Shown: positions 27,113 through 36,326 of the stretch, one piece after another
Layout: each line of letters starts with the position of its first letter
How positions within the stretch are numbered: position 1 is the stretch's first letter
Assembly: GCF_009911795.1 (NCBI RefSeq)
Contig: NZ_CP047898.1
Span: 3,286,001 to 3,350,000, forward strand
Source: Pseudarthrobacter psychrotolerans
GTDB lineage: Bacteria; Actinomycetota; Actinomycetes; Actinomycetales; Micrococcaceae
Reading direction: 5' to 3'
Length of the DNA stretch: 64,000 bases
Translations under genes and position numbers: made by a program
Notes under the pieces: model-generated
Told to the model about the DNA's origin: nothing
Database searches by the model: none
The model's input: the letters and a program-made list of their open reading frames with translations, nothing else

Positions 27113-27874
27113 TTGGCCTCGCCGTCCTCATTCCAGTCGCAGATATATCGGTCCTTGCCGGAAATCGAGAGGGCCGATGCGATCGTGGACAGAATTACCA
27201 AGGCCATCGGTCTTGGGCTGCTCAAAGTAGGTGAGCGGTTGCCCCCGGAAGCGGCACTCTCGGAAATGTTTGGGGTTGGCGGCGCGACTCTTCGCGAAGC
27301 TTTAGGGGAACTGCGCGAGCGGGGAACCGTCGAGACCCGCAGAGGCCGCAGCGGAGGAACCTTCGTCGTCAACCAGCCTCGTACCCAGACCGACGCCATC
27401 CGGGATTGGTTCCTCTCAACGTCTATTTCGGAAATACGTGACATCGGAGACGAGCATTCCGCTATAGCAGCCACGACCGTCCGTCTGGCATGTGAGCGCG
27501 CGGAAGCACACGACGTCGACCGTCTTCAGGAACTTGCGCGAGCATTGGTTCTGGCCACAACACCCGAATTGCGTGCACCCGCTGACAGCCGCTTCCACAT
27601 CGAGTTGGCAGTAGCAGCACAGTCACCCAGGCTTACCAATGCAGAAATCCGGCTGCAGGAGGAAACTGTTCAACAGCTATGGACCCCGCTCACGGTTGCG
27701 TTTGACCCCGAACAGGCAACCGCTGAACACTTGGAGTTGGTCCGGGCAGTCGCCGAGGACCAACCCGACAAGGCCCAGAAACTGGTACTTGAGCACATCC
27801 GGCGAAACATTTTTCATCTGATCGACAAGAAACTCACCCTCGGCTACGCCCAATCAATACAGGATGGTCAATGA
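27113..27874 (+). CDS. FadR-family GntR transcriptional regulator
   Basis: 253 aa from TTG 27113. A winged helix-turn-helix opens (RADAIVDRITKAIGLGLLKVGERLPPEAAL, then FGVGGATLREALGELRERGTVETRRGRSGG), followed by an all-helical FCD effector domain with a DSRFHIELAVAAQSPRL metal/ligand segment. It is divergent from hxlB (373 bp between the starts) and overlaps the cache-domain gene by 4 bp. It probably controls the downstream amine permease or the divergent hxlBA genes; the ligand is unknown. Confidence 0.88.
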   Translation: MASPSSFQSQIYRSLPEIERADAIVDRITKAIGLGLLKVGERLPPEAALSEMFGVGGATLREALGELRERGTVETRRGRSGGTFVVNQPRTQTDAIRDWFLSTSISEIRDIGDEHSAIAATTVRLACERAEAHDVDRLQELARALVLATTPELRAPADSRFHIELAVAAQSPRLTNAEIRLQEETVQQLWTPLTVAFDPEQATAEHLELVRAVAEDQPDKAQKLVLEHIRRNIFHLIDKKLTLGYAQSIQDGQ

Positions 27875-28578
27875 AGCCCACCACAGAAGTCGTTCATGCT
27901 GCCACGGCCCTCACCTCGTGGATTAGCGGCGTCTGCACGGAGACCGCGAAACTCTCCGGCTCCGTTGCCGCGCTGCTTGAACGAAATCTCGCCGGCAAGT
28001 CCACGATCGACAAGGCTGCTCTGTCCGGACTGGACGAACTCTCACGGCAGTTCCTGGCGGAGAACACTATTGCTGTCGGAGCCGGGACCTTCTTCGCTGC
28101 GGCATCCGTTGAGGAGGGCGGCCGATCTTGGGAATGGTGGTCCCGCAAGGAATCCGGCGCCGTCGGAAGGCTTGATTTTGACCTGACGCCAGGCAGCAAT
28201 CGATATTACGACTATGAGAAGTTGCCGTTCTTTTCGACCGCTGCTTCCACAGGTGAGCAGACCTTTTGGGGACCGTATGTCGACTATCTCGGCTTCGAGG
28301 AATACATCCTTACATTCACGGCACCATTTTCCGTCCACGGGAACTTTGCCGGCGTAGCGGGATGCGACATTCGGGTCAAGGACCTGGAACCCCTCATCAT
28401 GCCAAACCTGCGTGTCATCCCAGGCGATGCCGCTCTCATCAACGCCAGCAACCGCGTCATTCTCGGCAACTCGGGCAGGTACCTGGTTGGCGAGCGGATC
28501 AAATCCGGATCCCAGGACCAACATCGGCTGGCTCTGGATGTTCCCCACTTGGGGCTGTCCCTGATCTATACCGCCTAG
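27871..28578 (+). CDS. Cache-domain protein coupled to the FadR-type regulator
   Basis: 235 aa with no signal peptide or membrane helix. Sequence such as WEWWSRKESGAVGRLDFDLTPGS, DYEKLPFFSTAASTGEQTFWGPYVDYLG and LTFTAPFSVHGNFAGVAGCDI fits a single small-molecule-binding cache (PAS-like) domain of the kind usually found outside the membrane in receptors. Here it appears cytoplasmic and alone, translationally coupled (ATGA) to the GntR gene. The pair may be a two-part sensor in which the cache protein binds an amine and modulates the regulator; that is inference. Confidence 0.75.
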   Translation: MKPTTEVVHAATALTSWISGVCTETAKLSGSVAALLERNLAGKSTIDKAALSGLDELSRQFLAENTIAVGAGTFFAAASVEEGGRSWEWWSRKESGAVGRLDFDLTPGSNRYYDYEKLPFFSTAASTGEQTFWGPYVDYLGFEEYILTFTAPFSVHGNFAGVAGCDIRVKDLEPLIMPNLRVIPGDAALINASNRVILGNSGRYLVGERIKSGSQDQHRLALDVPHLGLSLIYTA

Positions 28579-29089
28579 CCTCAGACCCCCGCATGTCCTC
28601 GGGCACAGAATCGAGTTCTCAAGCCTGGGCTGGAACATGTCTCGTGAGACGTGGGCAACCGACGCAGCAAAATTGGCGTCCGTAAAAGCTATCGCAATAG
28701 AGCTTTTAAGCTGTAACCTCTGGAAGTGATCTGTTTCACACGAGATGCCGCGGGACAGCCACGGTCCTCCGACACCGGAGGGAGAGCTTCTCCGACTTTG
28801 ACACACCCTCGTCCAAGTCGCGCGGGTTCGATGTCTTCCCGAGCTGCCCCATGGCGCACTTGCCCGCTTAGCAAGCATGGCTTTATTCATGCGCCACGAA
28901 GGAGCCCGTCTCGTGTTCTCGCCGGCCCGCCGCCGTCATGCAGCTGCAGGATCGCGCTGCCGATTGGCACCGTAGTACCACTCGCCGGGCTGACCAGTTG
29001 TGTATCACCGCCACTTTAGATATCCACAACCTAAGTTGCATAACTAACAAAGTCAGAGACGACTTTAAGTAGTTTCAAGGGAGATTTTT
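28579..29089. other. 511-bp non-coding gap before the APC permease
   Basis: No supported gene. It holds GTCCGTAAAAGCTA at 28689, a Crp-type dyad at 28726, and a short palindrome AAAGTC-N6-GACTTT (29048-29065) just before AAGGGAG, the ribosome binding site of the permease. GC content falls towards the permease. Confidence 0.5.
28726..28739. promoter_or_regulatory. Crp/GlxR-type site upstream of the APC permease
   Basis: GTGATCTGTTTCAC matches GTGA-N6-TCAC, in the wider dyad AGTGATCTGTTTCACA. It is one of five such sites upstream of the amine genes. It lies 36 bp after a GTCCGTAAAAGCTA tract like the one before the amine oxidase promoter, and 350 bp before the permease start. Confidence 0.6.
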
Positions 29090-30574
29090 ATGAGTGAAAA
29101 TCGTTTGGATGAAGCCGATCACCTGAAAAGGTCGATCAACTGGAAGCAGGGTGCGGCCATCGCGCTGGGTGTGCCCATGCTGATTCTGCCATCGCTGGGC
29201 TACCTGCCGATGTATGTGTCTGCCGCGGCAATTCTTATCTGGGGATTATCGGTCCTTCAGGGTTTCATGCAGAGCACCGCGTACGCCGAAATGGCTACCA
29301 CCTTTCCCAAGGCCTCCGGTCTGCCGGGTTTTGCGCAGCACGTATTCCGCACCGAAAACTTCAAGGGCAAGTACGACAAGGGCAAGCTGATCGGCGGCTT
29401 CTCCGCCTGGAGCTATTGGTTTGGCTGGAACCCGATACTGGCGATCTTCTCAATCCTGGTCGGCGGCTACCTTCATGGGCTGTTTCCGGTGCTGGGCGAG
29501 ACCTTTACCGAGTATCAGCTCGCGCTGTTCTCAGGTGTGGTGATCTTCACCGGGTTGTTCATAGTGAACTGGTTCGGCCTCAAGGACGGCGCCATCCTGG
29601 GTTACATCCTGGCGGCCATATCCCTGATACCGCTGGTTATCCTGGCCGTGGCGCCGTTTGCTACCGGACACGTTGAACTGACCAATATCACCGGCAGCTG
29701 GTGGCCAACTGACTGGGCTTGGGATATGCACCATATCCTGATGCTCTTTGGCATCTTTGCGATTGCGCAGTGGAGTGCCTGCGCGTGGGAAACAGCAGCC
29801 ATCTACGGCCCCGAATACAAGAACCCTTCCAAGGATGTCCCCAAGGCGCTGCTCGCCTGCGGCATCATCTGCTTCGTATTGTATGTACTGCTGCAAACTG
29901 CAGTGATCGGCGTGCTTGGTGTAGAGGGTGTACAGGCCGAGCCTGTATCCCCGCTGATTCCGGTGGCCCAAGCCGTCTTCGGCGAAGCCGGTTCAATAGT
30001 CACGATCATCATGCTGATCGCCGCCATGATCCTCATCATCCAGACGGCCTACCTGGGTTCCTCCCGCGCCATGCACTCCATGTCGACGGAAGGCAACCTT
30101 CCACGGGTTTTCGGCAAAACCAACCGCCACGGGACCCCGTTTGTTGCCATGCTGGTCATCGGAGCCTTCAACCTGGTGCTGATCTCCATGGGAAATGCCG
30201 CGGCAATTCTTGCAGCCTCAGCAATTGGTTACACCTGCGCCAACGGCATCAGCCTGTTCGCCTATGTCCGAGCCAAGAAGCACCCCGCCTTCGCCAACCT
30301 GGAAAGGCCATTCAAGGCCCCCAAGGGCTGGAAGAACGTCGCCATGATCTTCGGCCTGTTCAATGTGCCACTGTGTGTGGTCGGTGTGGTTTACCTGAAC
30401 AGCCTGGAAATCGGCTGGACCTCAACCTGGGTTGGCTTCCTCGTATTGTCGCTCTATCTACCCATCTGGCTGTATTCCCAAAACGAATCGCGACGTGCGA
30501 AATCCAAGGCAGCCACGGCTTTGTCTTCAGATCACAAAGCAGCAGAACCGGAAAAGGTTCTGGATCTCAGGTAA
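29090..30574 (+). CDS. APC-superfamily amino acid/amine permease
   Basis: 494 aa with about 12 membrane helices and APC features (WKQGAAIALGVPMLILPSLGYLPMY, AYLGSSRAMHSMSTEGNLPRVFGK). The first two-thirds use less G/C-biased codons than the neighbours, and the protein reads like proteobacterial permeases, which suggests acquisition from outside the genus. AAGGGAG precedes ATG 29090. By position between the regulator pair and the dmm genes, it probably imports methylated amines, amino alcohols or a related substrate. Confidence 0.85.
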   Translation: MSENRLDEADHLKRSINWKQGAAIALGVPMLILPSLGYLPMYVSAAAILIWGLSVLQGFMQSTAYAEMATTFPKASGLPGFAQHVFRTENFKGKYDKGKLIGGFSAWSYWFGWNPILAIFSILVGGYLHGLFPVLGETFTEYQLALFSGVVIFTGLFIVNWFGLKDGAILGYILAAISLIPLVILAVAPFATGHVELTNITGSWWPTDWAWDMHHILMLFGIFAIAQWSACAWETAAIYGPEYKNPSKDVPKALLACGIICFVLYVLLQTAVIGVLGVEGVQAEPVSPLIPVAQAVFGEAGSIVTIIMLIAAMILIIQTAYLGSSRAMHSMSTEGNLPRVFGKTNRHGTPFVAMLVIGAFNLVLISMGNAAAILAASAIGYTCANGISLFAYVRAKKHPAFANLERPFKAPKGWKNVAMIFGLFNVPLCVVGVVYLNSLEIGWTSTWVGFLVLSLYLPIWLYSQNESRRAKSKAATALSSDHKAAEPEKVLDLR

Positions 30575-30799
30575 CGGAAGCTGCGCTTAGACCGTCCCGG
30601 CCAAAGTGTCCTGGTTGCAACGGTCCTGATCCGCCGAGCGTTGTCGCGGACGGCGCAGTGGAGGTAGCCGCCAGGGCCCACCGGCTGGACAGGGGGCGGT
30701 GCTTGTTTCACGGCGGACGCCGTGAGTCCGTTCCTGAGGTTTCCCTGGCCTGTCGAGCATGCAGAGGGAAACAAACCTCAAATCTCTCGGCTTAACATC

Positions 30800-30871
30800 T
30801 AAAAAAGACTGGACTAGATGAATTACGTCCCGTAGCTTTGCAGATGAGACGAACAACGTGACTCCTGTCAC
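30800..30871 (+). promoter_or_regulatory. Promoter block of the cupin-dmmABC operon
   Basis: A 72-bp block aligns base for base with the block upstream of the copper amine oxidase (33951-34021): an A-tract TAAAAAAG, then GACTA.ATGA.TTA, CGTAGCTT.GC, GAACA.CGTGAC and the dyad GTGACTCCTGTCAC (30858-30871; GTGA-N6-TCAC). It is 157 bp upstream of the cupin start. Shared regulation of the two operons is implied. Confidence 0.68.
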
Positions 30872-31027
30872 ACCAATCGAACTCGGAGCAGAGCTCGGCT
30901 GGCCGTACAGAACACGCCCCTCCCCAAGCCCCAGTCGGCGCCTGGGTGATCTTCCGCCCCGTCTCAAATGCACCAAGAGATCAACAGTTCTAACAACTCG
31001 TTCACAACACTATTCATAGGAGAGACC

Positions 31028-31408
31028 ATGGAAACCACCCTCGTAGGAACACTGAGCAAGGCCGGCTCCATCCACAAGGTAGAAAACGGTTTCATCGGAC
31101 TGCCGTCGATGAACGAGCCCGGGACGGTCGCTGCGATCGGCGACTCCCTCCACAACCCCGAGGGTTCGGTCATGTGCGCCGGATTCTTCGAACTGAAGGC
31201 TTCCGCGCCGTTGGTGTACACGTACACGTACGACGAAATGAAGGTCGTCATCAAGGGTGAGTTCATCCTCACGGACCAGACGACAGGAGAAGTCACTCAC
31301 GCGAAGGAACGCGACGTGCTGTTCTTTCCCAAGGGCACCACTGTCAAGTTTGAGACCCCTGAGTATGGCTTGGGGTTCTTCGCCGGCGACCGCACCTTCG
31401 CACCCTAG
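31028..31408 (+). CDS. EutQ-like cupin, first copy
   Basis: 126 aa from ATG 31028 behind ATAGGAGAGACC. METTLVGTLSKAGSIHKVEN opens it; the cupin core includes TYTYDEMKVVIKGEFILTDQTTG and KERDVLFFPKGTTVKFETPE, as in ethanolamine-utilisation EutQ-type cupins. A copy at 47369-47749 has almost the same protein. It lies 8 bp before dmmA in the dimethylamine operon, so a role in amine breakdown (scavenging, isomerising or sensing an intermediate) is likely but unknown. Confidence 0.85.
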   Translation: METTLVGTLSKAGSIHKVENGFIGLPSMNEPGTVAAIGDSLHNPEGSVMCAGFFELKASAPLVYTYTYDEMKVVIKGEFILTDQTTGEVTHAKERDVLFFPKGTTVKFETPEYGLGFFAGDRTFAP

Positions 31409-31416
31409 GACCCACC

Positions 31417-31899
31417 ATGCGTTCCGCGTCCACGCCACCTTCAGCAGGCGCCGGCCTGGAACCGGGTTTCCGCGGTGTCATCTGTGCCTCGTTCGGCATG
31501 GATGACACTGCGGATCACAACACCGGTGGCCAGCCCAGGCATAACCTCCGTTTTTCATCTGCAAACCCGGAAACCCTCGCGGACCTGAAGTCTGTTCTTG
31601 AACGGTCGCGCGTCGGGGTCCGTCTCATACTCGCTGGCCCTCCGGCCGACGTCCACGCAGCCGCTGCCGCCGCCGCGAGTTGTGGACTACTGGACGAGGA
31701 TCTGACTCTCCTGTGTGATGAGGTCGGACCCCGGGTTGTCTTCTGCGGGCATTGCCGCACCGCCAACACAACTGATCAGGCAATCGGCTCCGAAGTGGAG
31801 TGTCAAGGATGCGCTACCACCCTGGCCTTCACTGATCATTTTTCCCGTCGAATTGGCGGGTACCTGGGATTCTCAGCCCATGCCGAGGAGGCAGCATGA
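31417..31899 (+). CDS. dmmA: Dimethylamine monooxygenase subunit DmmA
   Basis: 160 aa. The C-terminal third carries two cysteine pairs, CGHC and CQGC, followed by TDHFSRRIGGYLGF, the DmmA signature; the N-terminal part resembles a reduced nucleotide-binding fold (VGVRLILAGPPADVHAAAAAA). In characterised systems DmmA works with a reductase (DmmB) and a heme-dependent catalytic subunit (DmmC). It overlaps dmmB by 4 bp. The start ATG is degraded to ACG in the second copy at 47.3 kb. Confidence 0.85.
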   Translation: MRSASTPPSAGAGLEPGFRGVICASFGMDDTADHNTGGQPRHNLRFSSANPETLADLKSVLERSRVGVRLILAGPPADVHAAAAAAASCGLLDEDLTLLCDEVGPRVVFCGHCRTANTTDQAIGSEVECQGCATTLAFTDHFSRRIGGYLGFSAHAEEAA

Positions 31900-32873
31900 C
31901 CGCCACAGCGCTCCAGCCCCGTGTCCACCCGGCGGTGGAAGGCGGCCTCCTGCTCGATGTGACCAACCTCAGCAGGCAGACGGCGTCGATTGTCAGCATC
32001 ACCTTTGGTGATCCGTTGGGGGAACCGCTGCCTTCCTACGTCCCGGGAAGCCACCTTGTGGTCCAATGCGGCGAAGGCGCCAATGCCTATTCGCTCACCG
32101 GTTCAGGCAGCGCCCCTTCCGAATACACCATCTCGGTCCTCCAATGCGAAGATGGCGCCGGCGGCTCCAAGGCTATGCATCGGCTCGCCATCGGGGACCG
32201 TGTTCGGGTGTCGCGTCCCCGCAGTGCCTTCGCCCCAGCGGCAACAGCGACGCATCATCTGCTTGTTGCCGCAGGAATCGGAATCACGCCGGTGCTCTCA
32301 CACGCCCGGTACGCTGCCGAATGGGGCACACCGGCGTCTCTGATCTACACTCATCGCCCCGGGGCTGGCGCCCACGTGGCAGAAGCGAGGGAACTGCTCG
32401 GACCGGCCCTAACAGAATGCACCGACCGCGGCAGTTTCCAGAAAGTTCTGGCAGAAAAGCTCACCACCCAGAAACTGGGAACCCACCTCTACGTCTGCGG
32501 GCCCGCCGCCTTCATGGAGACCGTCCTCGGGCAGGCCCGGGAGCTTGGCTGGCCAAAGGGCCTGCTGCATTCAGAAGCCTTTGGTGCGGCCGAACTGGAC
32601 GCGGGCCAACCGTTCGCGGTGAACCTGGCGCGCAGCGGCATCAAATTGGAAGTTCCGGCCGGCGTCTCGTTGCTGGACAGCCTCGAAAAAGCAGGAAAAA
32701 GCATCCCCAACATGTGCCGCAAAGGCATCTGCGGCGAATGCAGCCTGACAGTACTTCGAGGGGCACCTCAGCACCGGGATCTCTACCTGAGCGACCAGGA
32801 AAAGGCCGAGAACACCACCATGATGTGCTGCGTTTCACGCAGCCTGGATGAAGAATTGGAGTTGGACCTTTGA
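31896..32873 (+). CDS. dmmB: Dimethylamine monooxygenase reductase DmmB
   Basis: 325-aa phthalate-dioxygenase-reductase type protein: flavin domain (SLTGSGSAPSEYTISV), NAD domain (LLVAAGIGITPVLSHARYA, HLYVCGPAAFMETV) and a C-terminal plant-type [2Fe-2S] ferredoxin with C-x4-C-x2-C (CRKGICGEC) and a fourth Cys in MMCCV. It passes electrons from NAD(P)H to DmmC. ATGA overlap with dmmA and TTGA overlap with dmmC indicate tight coupling. Confidence 0.9.
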   Translation: MTATALQPRVHPAVEGGLLLDVTNLSRQTASIVSITFGDPLGEPLPSYVPGSHLVVQCGEGANAYSLTGSGSAPSEYTISVLQCEDGAGGSKAMHRLAIGDRVRVSRPRSAFAPAATATHHLLVAAGIGITPVLSHARYAAEWGTPASLIYTHRPGAGAHVAEARELLGPALTECTDRGSFQKVLAEKLTTQKLGTHLYVCGPAAFMETVLGQARELGWPKGLLHSEAFGAAELDAGQPFAVNLARSGIKLEVPAGVSLLDSLEKAGKSIPNMCRKGICGECSLTVLRGAPQHRDLYLSDQEKAENTTMMCCVSRSLDEELELDL

Positions 32874-33867
32874 GTATCACCACCGACAAAGACCCTGACA
32901 CCGCCGTCCTCCCGGAACGGATCAGACGCTTTCCCTTTCCCTTTACCGCTGACACCTACCGCTACAGCGCCAATGTCGAACCGTCCCGTAAAACAGTGGA
33001 GACTGCAGCCGGCGCCTGGGGCGGCCAGCTGCTGGACATCGACGAACATTACCTTTCAGACGTCAAGGAACGCGACGAGGTGCTGGACAGGGACCCCTCC
33101 CGCCTGCAGGTCCTCCCGCATATGCGGCCCGCCGTTTGGGACGCCATCACCACCCTGCTGCCCGCCATGGCGGAAGAAAACCCGGGCACGATGTCCTTCC
33201 ACCGGGAAGGAAACCTCTGCCGCTGGCGGAACACCCTGCAAAACCTCGACGTGGCCTTCATCGTCGGCGAGGACACTTCGCTGCCCATGGGTCCATTGCG
33301 GTTCCTGGGCAGCCAGATCCAGGACGACCTGGTGTTTCTTGACCAGCGCGAAGATGCGCTCTGGCTCGACGCCGGTCTTGTCACGTTCGCCGCAGACTGG
33401 TCCGTGGGATTCGACGTCGGCATGAAATTCCTCGAAGTCCATCACCCCGTCCCACGGGTCAAGGAAGAAAAAATCGTGTCCCGGGCCGAGCAATTCCTCA
33501 TGCGGCTCCAACCCGGGGAGCAATACCGCCGAACCAACTGGACCCTGACCATAGACCGGCGCCTGGACACCTCCACCGAAAGCTATCCCAACTGGGCCCC
33601 GGACCGCGGCACCATAGCCGACGACCCTGCCCTGCCGGACAGGGTCCACCTGCGGGTGGAAGTTCAGCATATGATCCGACTCCCACACTCGGGAGCCGTG
33701 TTGTTCCTGGTCCGGACCTACCTTCTGCCCCTCTCCGATATAGCCCAGGTGCCCCTTTGGGGGAGAACATGGGCGGGGTGCTGGCAGAACTTCCAGAAGA
33801 CATGGCCGAGTACAAAGGCTTCAGCCGCTACCGCAAAGCCGCATCTGATTGGCTGCTGGCCAACTAA
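32870..33867 (+). CDS. dmmC: Heme-dependent oxidative N-demethylase DmmC, one apparent frameshift
   Basis: DUF3445-family catalytic subunit, TTG start overlapping the dmmB stop. The frame is open to about residue 296 (VQHMIRLPHSGAVLFLVRTYLLPL), then shifts at a G-run (33759-33763). Restoring one G gives LWGENMGGVLAELPEDMAEY and a stop at 33865-33867, a complete 332-aa protein. The enzyme oxidatively demethylates dimethylamine to methylamine plus formaldehyde. The lesion matches the homopolymer losses seen elsewhere in the window, so the gene is probably intact in the cell. Confidence 0.85.
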
Positions 33868-33950
33868 CCAGCGGCCCCGTCCCGCTCCGGGGGCCCATTC
33901 GAACGGGACTCGACTGCTGCGCGATAGCTTATGTCACAAAAGAATGTCCG

Positions 33951-34021
33951 TAAAAAAAGCTAGACTAAATGATTTATTTGGCGTAGCTTAGCTGCAAAGA
34001 GGAACACGTGACCGGAGTCAC
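33951..34021 (+). promoter_or_regulatory. Promoter block of the copper amine oxidase gene
   Basis: A 71-bp block homologous to that upstream of the cupin-dmm operon, starting at the A-tract TAAAAAAAGC and ending in the dyad GTGACCGGAGTCAC (34008-34021). The block is preceded by GTCCG and lies 236 bp from the ATG, so a long leader is expected. The rest of the 389-bp gap shows nothing else. Confidence 0.68.
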
Positions 34022-34256
34022 GCTAACGGAGTTCAGGGTGGAGCTTCACCAGCCCTTAGCTCCTTAAGGGATACCGGTTTGCCGGGCCAGGAGCTTGCAT
34101 GCAAAGTGCAGCAAGTCCAGGCTCGGCATCCTCCAGGCAGGTTTCAAGCACCTGAGTGGTCTGCCAAGTCTTCGCCAAACCCCACTCATGTCACGGGGCA
34201 ATTCGCCTATCAGGCCATAGGGATCTCATCCTCAAGAAAGAACCAAGGAGAAAACC

Positions 34257-36203
34257 ATGACTCTCAACACTGAAATCGACACCGAGGTAGGGGTTGGGTA
34301 CCCTCTCGATCCGCTGTCCCGCGCCGAGATTTCCCGTGCGGCTTCAATCCTGAAGGATGGCCCGGCCGCGGCAGAAACGTTCCGCTTCATCAGTATTGAG
34401 CTGCGCGAGCCGGACAAGGAACTGCTCCGGTCCGGCGCTAAGACGGTGCGCGAGGCAGATGCAGTTCTCGTCAACCGTGCCGAGGGACGTTCCTACGAGG
34501 CGATTGTCGACCTTGACTCGGGCATCGTCTCGAAGTGGACGCAGTTAGCTGCCAACATTCATCCTCCCTTCATGCTGGACGAATTTGCCGAGGGTGAAGA
34601 GAGCTGCCGAAAGAACCCCGAGGTCCAGGCCGCCCTCGCTAAGCGGGGCATCACAGACATGGGCCTGGTCTGCTTCGAACCCTGGTCCGTGGGCTACTTC
34701 GGTGAAGACAACGAGGGCCGGCGCCTGATGCGCGCCCTGGTCTTCGTCCGCGAGGAGGCCGATGACAGCCCGTACGCGCACCCGATCGAGAACTTCATCG
34801 TCATCGTCGACCTCAACTCCGGCGACGTCGTAAAAGTCGAGGACGACCAGGCGATCCCCGTACCCAGTGCCAGCGGCAACTACCTGCCCAAGTACGTCGG
34901 ACCGGCCCGCACCGACCTCAAGCCCATCTCCATCACCCAGCCCGAAGGCGCGTCCTTCAAGGTCACCGGAAACCACGTCCAGTGGGCCGACTGGTCTTTC
35001 CGTGTCGGTTTCACTCCCCGGGAAGGCCTGGTCCTGCACCAGCTCCGCTTCCGCAACAAAGACACCGAACGCCCCGTCATCAACCGGGCATCACTATCCG
35101 AAATGGTCGTCCCCTACGGTGACACCGCCCCCGTACAGGCAAAGAAGAACGCCTTCGACTCCGGCGAATACAACATCGGCAACATGGCCAACTCCCTCAA
35201 ACTCGGCTGCGACTGCCTGGGCGAAATCAAATACTTCGACGGCATCACCGCCGACAGCCACGGCAACCCGCTGACCATCGAGAACGCCATCTGCATGCAC
35301 GAGGAAGACGATTCCATCCTCTGGAAGCACTTCGACTTCCGCGAGGGCACCGCCGAAACCCGGCGCAGCCGCAAGCTCGTGATCTCCTTCATCGCCACCG
35401 TCGCGAACTACGAGTACGCCTTCTACTGGCACCTCTTCCTCGACGGCAGCATCGAGTTCCTGGTCAAAGCCACCGGTATCCTCTCCACCGCCGGCCAGAA
35501 GCCCGGCGAGAAGAGCCCCTACGGCCAGACCCTGAACAACGACGGACTCTACGCGCCGATCCACCAGCACATGTTCAACGTCCGCATGGACTTCGAAATC
35601 GACGGCCCGCGCAACGCCGTCTACGAAGTGGACATGGAAATCCCCGAAGACAACCCCACCCACACCGCGTTCATGGCTGTGGACCGGCTGCTCGAGACCG
35701 AACAGGCCGCAATCCGCAAGACCGACTCTTCCAAGCACCGCTTCTGGAAAATCGCCAACCGCGACAGCAGAAACATCGTGGACGAGCCCGTTGCGTACCG
35801 CCTCATCCCAACCAACGGCATCCAACTGGCCGCCGGCGACGAATCCTACGTCAGCAAGCGCGCACAGTTCGCCCGCAACAACCTCTGGGTCACCGCCTAC
35901 GACCGGACCGAACGCTTCGCGGCCGGCGAGTTCCCGAACCAGGCCACCGGCGCCGACGACGGCCTGCACATCTGGACCCAGGCAGACCGAAACATCGTCG
36001 ATCAGGACCTCGTGGTCTGGTACACCTTCGGCATGCACCACGTCGTCCGCCTCGAAGACTGGCCCGTCATGCCCCGCCAGAACATCGGCTTCATGCTCGA
36101 ACCCCACGGCTTCTTCGACCAAAACCCCACCCTCAACCTCCCCAGCAACATCTCAGCACCCGCCTCCGCGGACGCCGGGCAGTGCTGCGGAACGGAAAAA
36201 TGA
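34257..36203 (+). CDS. Copper amine oxidase (primary-amine oxidase)
   Basis: 648 aa, close in layout to Arthrobacter globiformis amine oxidase. The tyrosine converted to topaquinone is Tyr385 in ANYEYAFYWHLFLDG; copper ligands are His436 and His438 (HQHMF) and a C-terminal His (594 or 595) in GMHHVVRLEDWPVMP. SLKLGCDCLGEIKYFDG and ENAICMHEED are further family marks. It oxidises primary amines to aldehyde, ammonia and H2O2; beside dmmABC and the RuMP genes, methylamine to formaldehyde is the expected reaction. AAGGAG precedes the start. No signal peptide, so cytoplasmic. Confidence 0.95.
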   Translation: MTLNTEIDTEVGVGYPLDPLSRAEISRAASILKDGPAAAETFRFISIELREPDKELLRSGAKTVREADAVLVNRAEGRSYEAIVDLDSGIVSKWTQLAANIHPPFMLDEFAEGEESCRKNPEVQAALAKRGITDMGLVCFEPWSVGYFGEDNEGRRLMRALVFVREEADDSPYAHPIENFIVIVDLNSGDVVKVEDDQAIPVPSASGNYLPKYVGPARTDLKPISITQPEGASFKVTGNHVQWADWSFRVGFTPREGLVLHQLRFRNKDTERPVINRASLSEMVVPYGDTAPVQAKKNAFDSGEYNIGNMANSLKLGCDCLGEIKYFDGITADSHGNPLTIENAICMHEEDDSILWKHFDFREGTAETRRSRKLVISFIATVANYEYAFYWHLFLDGSIEFLVKATGILSTAGQKPGEKSPYGQTLNNDGLYAPIHQHMFNVRMDFEIDGPRNAVYEVDMEIPEDNPTHTAFMAVDRLLETEQAAIRKTDSSKHRFWKIANRDSRNIVDEPVAYRLIPTNGIQLAAGDESYVSKRAQFARNNLWVTAYDRTERFAAGEFPNQATGADDGLHIWTQADRNIVDQDLVVWYTFGMHHVVRLEDWPVMPRQNIGFMLEPHGFFDQNPTLNLPSNISAPASADAGQCCGTEK

Positions 36204-36252
36204 ACCGACCAAGCTGACTAAATAGAGCTGACGAAGAAACAACCCTAAAAAC

Positions 36253-36294
36253 AGGCGGTCCCCGGTGCTGTGGCAGCAGCACCGGGGACCGCCT
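36253..36294 (+). terminator. 18-bp stem terminator after the amine oxidase
   Basis: AGGCGGTCCCCGGTGCTG pairs perfectly with its complement over a 6-base loop, 49 bp after the amine oxidase stop. No T-tract follows, so some read-through into the DUF5134 gene is possible. Confidence 0.8.
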
Positions 36295-36326
36295 GCACCT
36301 AACCCAAACCCAGTAGTGAGAGCGTG

